Source of the DNA: Actinomycetota bacterium
GTDB lineage: Bacteria > Actinomycetota > Actinomycetes > S36-B12 > UBA5976
DNA: 6,372 nt
Assembly: GCA_016870945.1 (NCBI GenBank)
Contig: VGAH01000054.1
Span: 1-6,372 of the forward strand
Direction of reading: 5' to 3'
Below the pieces are notes generated by a model. That model worked only from the letters and a program-made list of their open reading frames with translations, had not been told where the DNA came from and ran no database searches. Shown here one piece after another: positions 1 to 5,286 of the stretch; the first letter of the stretch is position 1, and each line of letters begins with the position of its first letter. A program made the position numbers and the translations under genes.

Positions 1-1106
1 AAGCGCGTGAGTTCTGGCAACGCAGTTTCAGGGCGGACGGGGGCTAACTCAGTGTCCAAAACCGAAGAAACCTTCTCACTCGGGCGCTCTCGCAATAGCC
101 GCTGAATGTGTGCCACGCCTAGGAACATGCCAGTCGGTGTCTCAAGTGGCGAGCGCACGACATAAACCTGACTTGCCAACGCGGGTGAAAGATCAGGGTT
201 TCTTACTGCAGCTAAAGCTTCAGCCACCGATGCGTTTGGCGTCAATGTGACCGGCTCGGTCGTCATCAAACCACCGGCGGTGTAGTCGTCATAGGTAAGC
301 AATCGACGCAAATCATCGGCTTCGTCGGGCTCCATCAAGTCAAGAAACTGCTTTGCCTGGTCGGGGGGTAGTTCGCTCAACAAATCCGCGGCGTCGTCTG
401 GTTGCATCTGTTCGATTACTTCGGCTGCGCGCTCAGATTCGAGTGCTGCCACGACCAAAACTCGGTCTTCTTCGTTCATTTCCTCGAGCACGTCAGCAAT
501 TCGCTCATCATCGAGTTGGCGAATCGTCGAAACCTGACGTTCGATCGGCAAATCTTGTAGCGCGTTGACCACGTCTGCTGGGCGAAGATCCTCGATTTGA
601 GTCAGAACCTGGTCTTTGGTAGCACCGTCTTGGGTAGTCGAGAGCCCATCGGCCTGTGACCAACTAACCATGAATCGCTCACCACGTAAACGCAGTGGCC
701 CGGTGCTTCGTTGCACGAAAAGTTGCGTAACGCGCCAGTCGCGACTGGCTTTTTCGAAATCCATGCCGGCGTCCAAAATCGTTACTTCTTCGTTCGAGCC
801 CTGAAGTCTTACGCGGCGCTTGAAAAGCTGGGCGATAACTAGCGTTTCGTCGTCGCGTTGCGCGAAGCGTCGAAGGTTCATCACCCCGGTCGTAATTACT
901 TGGCTTGCACTTAGTGATGTCGCACGCCCAATAGGTAAAAAGACCTGACGCTTCGGCGGTACTTCGACGACGAAACCAACCGCGCGCGGCGAATTTCGAT
1001 CGGCACGAAGCCTGATGATCACATCTTTGACTTTGCCGACTTGGTCGCCATAAGGGTCAAAGACCCCTACATCGGCTAGTCGTGCAATGAAAACTCGAGC
1101 GGACAT
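1..1106 (-). CDS. PRC-barrel / MgtE N-terminal / CBS domain protein, C-terminus cut by window edge
   Basis: My translation gives 368 complete codons from ATG at 1106 to the left edge without a stop. A PRC-barrel-like segment (residues about 5-75, with VFDPYGDQVGKVKDV at 15-29) is followed by a second beta-rich stretch (about 88-150). Acidic helical repeats of the MgtE_N type come next (about 172-278; DDAADLLSELP at 238-248, TAGGLMT at 276-282), then the start of a CBS region (from about 283). Actinobacterial homologs as I recall them are soluble proteins of about 420-430 residues ending after the CBS pair, so some 50-60 residues are missing here and no membrane channel domain is expected. MgtE_N and CBS domains sense Mg2+ or nucleotides in true MgtE channels; the role of this soluble form is unknown and transport is not implied. 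An in-frame TAA four codons upstream fixes the start. There is no Shine-Dalgarno; it is probably leaderless. Confidence 0.88.
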   Translation of the reverse strand, partial: MSARVFIARLADVGVFDPYGDQVGKVKDVIIRLRADRNSPRAVGFVVEVPPKRQVFLPIGRATSLSASQVITTGVMNLRRFAQRDDETLVIAQLFKRRVRLQGSNEEVTILDAGMDFEKASRDWRVTQLFVQRSTGPLRLRGERFMVSWSQADGLSTTQDGATKDQVLTQIEDLRPADVVNALQDLPIERQVSTIRQLDDERIADVLEEMNEEDRVLVVAALESERAAEVIEQMQPDDAADLLSELPPDQAKQFLDLMEPDEADDLRRLLTYDDYTAGGLMTTEPVTLTPNASVAEALAAVRNPDLSPALASQVYVVRSPLETPTGMFLGVAHIQRLLRERPSEKVSSVLDTELAPVRPETALPELTR

Positions 1107-1130
1107 AAGCGCAGGTTACCGTCGCCCACG
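1107..1130. promoter_or_regulatory. 24-bp divergent promoter region with overlapping TANNNT hexamers
   Basis: The two divergent start codons are only 24 bp apart. On the minus strand TAACCT (1118-1113) ends 6 nt before the ATG at 1106. On the plus strand TACCGT (1117-1122) ends 8 nt before the ATG at 1131. The two hexamers share the partly symmetric core GGTTACC (1114-1120). Neither side has a purine-rich ribosome site or a recognisable -35. The spacing fits leaderless transcripts starting at or next to the start codons, which are common in Actinobacteria. The hexamers and distances are seen in the sequence; promoter activity is inferred. Confidence 0.5.
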
Positions 1131-2042
1131 ATGAGTAATTCCGCAATCATTCGTCCGCAGCCAAGCGTTGTGGTGCTGCTGTCAATCGCGCTGATTGGCA
1201 TCTCTGCATCAGGCCCACTGATTGCGCTGACGACTGCACCTGCGTTGGCAATCGCATTTTGGCGATGCTTCTTGGGCACCGCGTTCACCGTCCCGTTTGC
1301 TCTTAAAGGTCTTCGGGCAGAAGTTGGACGGGTGACACCTCGAGTTCGTTGGCTCGCACTTGGCGCAGGGGTATTGCTGGGTTTGCACTTTGCGACGTGG
1401 ATCCCAAGTTTGCGCTTTACCAGTGTGGCGTCATCAATTGCACTTATTGCGACACAGCCTGTTTGGGCTGCCTTGATTGCGAGATTTCGTGGTGCTTATG
1501 TGCCGCGAAGAACCTGGGTGGGTATAGGCATCGCACTCATTGGCGTGGTGGTTCTTACTGGGGTGGATTTCAGTCTTGACCCGCGAGCACTCATTGGTGA
1601 CGCCCTTGCTTTAGCCGGCGCGATTTTCGCTGCTGCTTACGTCACTGCTGGGCAAGAAGTTCGAGCCAGCGTTAGCACTCGCACTTACACGGTTTTGGCT
1701 TACGGTTCAGCCGCCCTCACCTTGTTAGTCGTAGTTGGTTTGACGAGAACGCCACTTTCTGGCTGGTCGCTTCGAGACTGGGGTTTGATTTTGTTGCTAA
1801 CTTTGGTGGCACAGATCTTGGGTCACACACTGATAAATGTCGCCTTGAAAAGGACTTCAGCAACTGTCACAAGCTTTGCAATTTTGTTTGAGTTACCGGG
1901 TTCGATCATTTTTGCGGCGATTTTGTTAGGGCAAGTGCCCGCTTGGTCTTTGGTGCCGGCTTTGGTTTTGTTGTTCATCGGCTTGCTAGTGGTGATTAGT
2001 GGCTCACGGGGTAACCAGCCGGTCGAAGAGAGCCCGATTTGA
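1131..2042 (+). CDS. EamA/DMT-superfamily 10-TM transporter
   Basis: This 303-residue integral membrane protein has ten hydrophobic segments at roughly 12-32, 37-58, 73-93, 98-118, 127-146, 152-173, 184-204, 216-237, 244-266 and 271-291. They form two five-helix EamA repeats. Family-like landmarks are AFWRCFLG (42-49) in helix 2 and TQPVWAALIA (108-117) in helix 4. Length and topology are normal for drug/metabolite-superfamily exporters such as the RhaT/YdcZ-like groups. The substrate (metabolite, amino acid or drug) cannot be read from sequence. The ATG at 1131 is the first possible start in frame, places the first helix 11 residues in, and follows a likely leaderless promoter. The gene ends inside the start of the acyltransferase gene (TTGA overlap), so the two are probably co-transcribed and translationally coupled. 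Confidence 0.9.
   Translation: MSNSAIIRPQPSVVVLLSIALIGISASGPLIALTTAPALAIAFWRCFLGTAFTVPFALKGLRAEVGRVTPRVRWLALGAGVLLGLHFATWIPSLRFTSVASSIALIATQPVWAALIARFRGAYVPRRTWVGIGIALIGVVVLTGVDFSLDPRALIGDALALAGAIFAAAYVTAGQEVRASVSTRTYTVLAYGSAALTLLVVVGLTRTPLSGWSLRDWGLILLLTLVAQILGHTLINVALKRTSATVTSFAILFELPGSIIFAAILLGQVPAWSLVPALVLLFIGLLVVISGSRGNQPVEESPI
2039..2042 (+). promoter_or_regulatory. TTGA stop/start overlap coupling transporter and acyltransferase
   Basis: The TTG start of the acyltransferase (2039-2041) overlaps the TGA stop of the transporter (2040-2042). A purine run GAAGAGAG (2025-2032) lies 6 nt upstream and may act as a weak Shine-Dalgarno. The arrangement favours reinitiation by the ribosome that finishes the upstream gene. 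No better start exists downstream until Met47, which would remove the catalytic His. Confidence 0.75.
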
Positions 2043-2728
2043 GCGAGAAATCTCGCCCCACGGTGCTTGGGCGACTTTGTTCACTCTATGAATCTGTGGC
2101 AATTAGAACCGAAGTAGTTGGTGCTGAGAATCTGCCACGTCAAGGCCCTGCAGTGATCATTGCGAATCACACTTCGATGGTTGACCCGATCATGTTGCTG
2201 GGGCTTTTAGGTCGCTTAGGTTTGCACGCAGGCCCAAAACTTAGATTCGTTGCCAGCGAAATCGTTTTCAACTCGAAATTGACTCGGGGTTTGGTGCAAG
2301 GTGCCGGGATGATCCCGGCGGGTTTTCGCCGCGCCTCACCTGAATCGGTTAGACCCGTTTTGACAGCACTTGAGCGAGACGAAATGGTGTTGCTTTACCC
2401 AGAAGGTGATGTGCAATCAACCAGTGACGGTGCGCCTCGAAAATTTCGCCCAGGCATTGCTTGGGTGCTTGAAAAGATTGCGGTACCGGTTATTCCCCTC
2501 GCGCATCATGATGCGCGCGTAGTTAGCGATGGGCGAGTGCCTCAGGTTGCATTGCGCGGGGCGACTGCAATCGTGCGAAGGCCGCGCTGGGCTGTGGTAA
2601 TCGGCCAACCCATTCAACCGAGTGAATGGGCACCTGCTGAGCGCGAACGCATATTGACGGTTCTTAGCGAGCGATTAACGCAAGTTTGGCAACAGGCAAG
2701 AGACCTTGCCAATAAATCTGCTAGCTAA
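2039..2728 (+). CDS. PlsC-type 1-acylglycerol-phosphate acyltransferase family protein
   Basis: This 229-residue protein is a glycerophospholipid acyltransferase-fold enzyme, expected to transfer an acyl chain to a lysophospholipid-like acceptor at the inner face of the membrane. Motif I is NHTSMVD with catalytic H44 and D49. A motif II-like GMIPAGFRR sits at 90-98. Motif III appears as YPEGD (120-124), keeping Glu122 and Gly123 but with Asp where FPEGT-type motifs have Thr. Motif IV is VIPLAH (151-156) with Pro153. Length is typical of short actinobacterial PlsC-like proteins. No strong membrane helix is evident, so attachment is probably peripheral. It may be an acyltransferase for lysophosphatidate or for another lipid or glycolipid; the acceptor is not determinable. 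It is coupled to the upstream EamA transporter, and its stop overlaps the 3' end of the convergent Nudix gene by 8 bp. Confidence 0.88.
   Translation: MSEKSRPTVLGRLCSLYESVAIRTEVVGAENLPRQGPAVIIANHTSMVDPIMLLGLLGRLGLHAGPKLRFVASEIVFNSKLTRGLVQGAGMIPAGFRRASPESVRPVLTALERDEMVLLYPEGDVQSTSDGAPRKFRPGIAWVLEKIAVPVIPLAHHDARVVSDGRVPQVALRGATAIVRRPRWAVVIGQPIQPSEWAPAERERILTVLSERLTQVWQQARDLANKSAS
2303..2319. repeat. 8-bp inverted repeat, 1-nt centre, inside acyltransferase gene
   Basis: GCCGGGAT (2303-2310) and ATCCCGGC (2312-2319) are exact reverse complements around a single G. The stretch encodes part of the motif II region (G-M-I-P-A). With only one central base it cannot form a normal RNA hairpin without opening inner pairs, so it looks more like a dyad site or a coincidence of codon choice. 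Confidence 0.6.
2500..2517. repeat. 18-bp perfect palindrome inside acyltransferase gene
   Basis: CGCGCATCATGATGCGCG reads identically on both strands. It lies in the codons for A-H-H-D-A-R just after motif IV of the acyltransferase. By base count alone, a perfect 18-mer palindrome at a given position has a chance of 1 in 4 to the 9th. Function is unknown. Confidence 0.7.
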
Positions 2729-3113
2729 CACCCCACCGATTCAGATACTCAGCCAACATTGGCGTGGTGCTCAACCCGTCCAACTCACTTAGCAAAAACC
2801 AGCCAACTTCAGATGCGTCATCACCTGCTACTGGCTCAGTAGGTGAGCTGTTAGTTATCACGGCACGAAAATCTTCGATGTCCCAAGTGTCGCCATTACC
2901 GCCGGCCAACTTGATTACCCCAAGTGATTCACCTATTTCAACGACTAGGCCGGTTTCTTCTTTGACTTCTCTCGCGCAAGCAACTTGTGGGCTTTCACCG
3001 AGCTGGATCTGACCGCCCGGCAGTGACCAATGGTCTTGGTACGGGGGCTGGGCGCGACGAACCAAAAGCACCGCACCGTCGTCACGAGTTACTAATGCGC
3101 CAACCCCTCTCAC
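2721..3113 (-). CDS. Nudix (MutT-like) hydrolase
   Basis: This 130-residue Nudix protein is expected to hydrolyse a nucleoside diphosphate linked to another moiety, using Mg2+ in the cytoplasm. The full Nudix box G-x5-E-x7-R-E-x2-E-E-x-G-L spans residues 34-56 (G34, E40, R48, E49, E52, E53, G55), and the preceding HWSLPGG (28-34) is typical. Length is normal for a single-domain member. Substrate is not predictable: 8-oxo-dGTP-like nucleotides, ADP-ribose or other NDP-X are all possible. The GTG start (3113-3111) overlaps the TGA stop of the upstream alpha/beta hydrolase as GTGA, with no good Shine-Dalgarno, so reinitiation is likely. It is the last gene of the helicase operon. Its TAG stop lies inside the 3' end of the convergent acyltransferase gene. 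Confidence 0.9.
   Translation of the reverse strand: MRGVGALVTRDDGAVLLVRRAQPPYQDHWSLPGGQIQLGESPQVACAREVKEETGLVVEIGESLGVIKLAGGNGDTWDIEDFRAVITNSSPTEPVAGDDASEVGWFLLSELDGLSTTPMLAEYLNRWGVS
3110..3113 (-). promoter_or_regulatory. GTGA stop/start overlap (alpha/beta hydrolase to Nudix)
   Basis: On the minus strand the Nudix GTG (3113-3111) and the hydrolase TGA (3112-3110) share two bases. No clear Shine-Dalgarno is seen just upstream, which makes coupled reinitiation the probable way the Nudix gene is translated. Confidence 0.7.
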
Positions 3114-3994
3114 GTGCTTTCGGCAATCTCGATAAGAACTCGCGTTGTCACGTGCGGTTGTTCTAGTGCTGGGTGGTGACCGGCCTTTTCAATGAGGTGA
3201 AACTCTGCACCAATTGCTTTGGCCATCGCGCGCTGGGTCGAAACCGGCCACGCGTCATCGTTTTCGCCCGTGACTACATGAACTGAGCCGAGTTGTTCGC
3301 GCTTTTGCGTGAGGGTGGGTAAGAAATCCAGATCAGAGGTCAAGGTGACGGCCTTTGCTCGCATCGCGTGAGGGTTGTTACTTACCCATCTGTTGCGAAA
3401 CATTTCAGTCGTGTCGACGTTGGGTTGGGGTGCGCCATTGCTTGCATCCATTGCTGACTTCATTTGCCATATTTCGGATAACGAAGTCTGTGGCAGCAGA
3501 GGGATCACCAGCGGAATAGCCCCTTGGTGATTAGGCGGCAACGCCCCGGGCCCTGAACACAAGAGAGTCACGCTTGAAAACTCGTTGCCTTCGGTTAAAT
3601 GTTGATTGATTACTAGGCCACCGAATGAGTGCCCCACAGCATGGGGGGTGAGGCCAAATTTTTCTTTTGCCCAATTAGCGACGGCTTTAAGTGCCTTTGC
3701 TAAGTGCGTTAGCGAGTAGGTGCTCTCATCGTTTGGGCCTTTAGATTCGAATTGGCCTGGTTGGTCATAGGCGAGAGTCGCCCAACCTTCTTCGGTTAAT
3801 AGCTCTGTGAGTGCGATGAAGTCTTCTTTGGCACCAGTGAAACCCGGGATCAGCACAAACACGCCTTTGGTTGGTATTTCTTCAGGGGTCGTTACTCGAG
3901 CTGCGATTTTGAATTGATCGACTTCAATTTCTACCTTTTCTGAATGCGTTGGCCATTTTGTTGGCCGATTTGGCAGGGTGAACTCAGTTATCAA
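3110..3994 (-). CDS. alpha/beta-fold hydrolase
   Basis: This 294-residue protein has the alpha/beta-hydrolase layout. A cap of the first core strand reads VFVLIPGF (45-52), supplying the oxyanion-hole region. The nucleophile elbow is GHSFGG (121-126) with Ser123. The likely acid is Asp246 in GENDDAWP (243-250). The catalytic His is H273 or H274 in AGHHPALEQP (271-280). It should be a cytoplasmic serine hydrolase; no signal peptide is seen. Esterase, lipase or C-C hydrolase activity are all possible and the substrate cannot be assigned. The TTG start (3994-3992) overlaps the helicase TGA as TTGA and lacks a Shine-Dalgarno, indicating translational coupling. It is the middle gene of the helicase-hydrolase-Nudix operon. 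There is no obvious biochemical link between it and the helicase. Confidence 0.88.
   Translation of the reverse strand: MITEFTLPNRPTKWPTHSEKVEIEVDQFKIAARVTTPEEIPTKGVFVLIPGFTGAKEDFIALTELLTEEGWATLAYDQPGQFESKGPNDESTYSLTHLAKALKAVANWAKEKFGLTPHAVGHSFGGLVINQHLTEGNEFSSVTLLCSGPGALPPNHQGAIPLVIPLLPQTSLSEIWQMKSAMDASNGAPQPNVDTTEMFRNRWVSNNPHAMRAKAVTLTSDLDFLPTLTQKREQLGSVHVVTGENDDAWPVSTQRAMAKAIGAEFHLIEKAGHHPALEQPHVTTRVLIEIAEST
3991..3994 (-). promoter_or_regulatory. TTGA stop/start overlap (helicase to alpha/beta hydrolase)
   Basis: On the minus strand the hydrolase TTG (3994-3992) overlaps the helicase TGA (3993-3991). The 15 nt before the TTG contain no purine-rich ribosome site, so translation probably depends on ribosomes arriving from the helicase gene. 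Confidence 0.7.
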
Positions 3995-5235
3995 TTTGAA
4001 CGAGACCGTCGCACTCGTTTTCGCTCGCGTGGCCCACGTTGTACCCGTCCACTTACTTTGGTCGGGATATTCAGCCCCGCATAGATATGGTCACTACTTG
4101 AATAGGTCTCAATGGGTTCGCCAAAAGCTAGCCCCAACGTCTTGTTGATCATCTTCCACCGAGCCATATCAGGCCAATCAACGAAAGTCACTGCTGTGCC
4201 TGACGCCCCCGCGCGCCCGGTGCGCCCGATGCGGTGCAAGTAAGCCTTGTCATCGTCAGGGCACTCGTAGTTCACGACGTGAGTTACGTCATCAATATCG
4301 AGCCCCCGTGCTGCAACATCAGTAGCGACCAAGACGTCAACCGCGCCATCTCGAAATCGCTGCATGGACTTCTCTCGCGCACCCTGGCCCAAATCACCAT
4401 GCAATGTGTCAACTTTGAACCCGCGCTCGGCTAAATCGTCGCAAATTCTTTGAGCGGAACGCTTCGTGCGCGTAAACACGATGGTTCGGCCGCGGCCGGT
4501 TGCCTGCAATATTCGGGCCAGCACTTCGATCTTGTCCATTTGGTGAGTGCGCCAGACGTGCTGTTCGATTGCGTCGACCAAACTTGAATCACCGGACGGG
4601 TCAACCGCGCGAATATGAGTGGGTTTGGTCATATAGCGCCTGGCCAAACTCACTATTGAGCCGGGCATTGTGGCCGAAAACAACATGGTCTGTCGGTTCG
4701 GGTTGACTTTTGAAATCAACTTTTCGACGTCGGGCAAGAAGCCCATGTCGAGCATTTCGTCAGCTTCGTCCAACACCAAGATTCGAACTTCGTCCAAGCG
4801 CAAGAAGCCTTGTGATTGCAGGTCGAGCAAGCGACCTGGTGTTCCCACCACGATCTCGACACCTTTGCGCAAACTTTCTATTTGGGGCTCGTAACCCCGT
4901 CCGCCATAAACCACTAGAACCCGCAAGTTTCGCCCAGCACTTGCGAGCTTCAAATCTTCTGAAACCTGCAGTGCTAACTCGCGAGTCGGCACGATCACCA
5001 ACGCCTGCGGTTTGCCGTTCTTACTTGGGGCCTCTATGCGATCAATTAGTGGGATCCCGAAGCCCAGAGTCTTGCCCGTACCCGTCTTTGCTTGTCCGAT
5101 GATGTCGCTGCCCTCGAGTGCGAGCGGCAATGTCATTTGCTGAATCGGAAAGGCTTGCGTGATGTTGGCCTTCGCAAGGGCTGCCACGGTTTCGGGGCGC
5201 ACGCCAAGCTCAGAAAAAAGCGTGGAACTTGTCAG
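3991..5235 (-). CDS. rhlE: DEAD-box ATP-dependent RNA helicase, probable CTG start
   Basis: This is a complete DEAD-box helicase that unwinds or remodels RNA with ATP, 414 residues from the CTG start. Motifs in order: Q motif ending in Gln32, motif I AKTGTGKT (49-56), Ia PTRELA (83-88), Ib TPGR (132-135), II DEAD (156-159), III SAT (187-189), V ATDVAARGLD (304-313) and VI HRIGRTGR (334-341), then an Arg-rich tail (about 396-414) probably binding RNA. The first standard start, GTG at 5202, would begin after F7, the aromatic that family members carry 17 residues before the nine-residue Q motif (24-32). The in-frame CTG at 5235 restores it and lies 6 nt after GAGGAG. The symbol rests on resemblance to actinobacterial RhlE (for example Rv3211) and is tentative. 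It is the first gene of a three-gene operon and divergent from the ferritin-like gene. Confidence 0.9.
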   Translation of the reverse strand: MTSSTLFSELGVRPETVAALAKANITQAFPIQQMTLPLALEGSDIIGQAKTGTGKTLGFGIPLIDRIEAPSKNGKPQALVIVPTRELALQVSEDLKLASAGRNLRVLVVYGGRGYEPQIESLRKGVEIVVGTPGRLLDLQSQGFLRLDEVRILVLDEADEMLDMGFLPDVEKLISKVNPNRQTMLFSATMPGSIVSLARRYMTKPTHIRAVDPSGDSSLVDAIEQHVWRTHQMDKIEVLARILQATGRGRTIVFTRTKRSAQRICDDLAERGFKVDTLHGDLGQGAREKSMQRFRDGAVDVLVATDVAARGLDIDDVTHVVNYECPDDDKAYLHRIGRTGRAGASGTAVTFVDWPDMARWKMINKTLGLAFGEPIETYSSSDHIYAGLNIPTKVSGRVQRGPRERKRVRRSRSN

Positions 5236-5241
5236 ATTTAA

Positions 5242-5247
5242 CTCCTC
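5242..5247 (-). promoter_or_regulatory. Shine-Dalgarno GAGGAG that points to the CTG helicase start
   Basis: GAGGAG on the minus strand (plus-strand CTCCTC) is the best ribosome-binding sequence in the window, next to that of DUF3107. Six bases separate it from CTG at 5235, an ideal distance. The next in-frame standard start, GTG at 5202, is 39 nt away from it and has no Shine-Dalgarno of its own. Confidence 0.7.
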
Positions 5248-5259
5248 AATGGATTCGCA

Positions 5260-5265
5260 ATTGTA
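5260..5265 (-). promoter_or_regulatory. -10 element TACAAT for the helicase operon
   Basis: TACAAT on the minus strand matches the sigma-70-type TATAAT in five of six positions. Transcription would start around 5253, giving a leader of about 18 nt that just contains the Shine-Dalgarno. No good -35 is visible at 16-18 nt upstream (ATACGA at 17), as is usual in Actinobacteria. Confidence 0.5.
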
Positions 5266-5274
5266 CGTGCCAAG

Positions 5275-5280
5275 TAGCCT
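5275..5280 (+). promoter_or_regulatory. -10 element TAGCCT for a leaderless ferritin-like gene
   Basis: TAGCCT fits TANNNT and ends 6 nt before the ATG at 5287, the same distance as TAACCT before the ATG at 1106. The bases before the ATG (CGTCGT) contain no Shine-Dalgarno, so a leaderless transcript is likely. The -35 is not recognisable. Confidence 0.45.
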
Positions 5281-5286
5281 CGTCGT

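Noticed and set aside
353..804. Short plus-strand open frames (353-568, 616-804)
   Set aside because: They lie antisense to the continuous PRC-barrel/MgtE_N/CBS reading frame, have no ribosome site or family resemblance, and are Arg/Ser-rich in the manner of shadow frames.
1..1106. Calling the first gene a magnesium transporter
   Set aside because: No membrane segment is present in 368 residues and soluble actinobacterial homologs end after the CBS region; the N-terminal domain name alone does not show transport.
1076..1288. Minus-strand 70-residue frame across the divergent promoter
   Set aside because: It overlaps the starts of both real genes in the wrong frame and its sequence resembles no protein family I know.
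4487..4498. 12-bp palindrome CGGCCGCGGCCG in the helicase gene
   Set aside because: It is a short pure-G+C string encoding Gly-Arg-Gly-Arg; such palindromes arise readily from Gly/Arg codons.
4710..5102. Plus-strand 130-residue frame (and 4670-4894, 4500-4706, 4234-4434)
   Set aside because: All are antisense to the DEAD-box helicase, whose motifs are intact; Arg/Pro/Ser-rich composition is typical of shadows.
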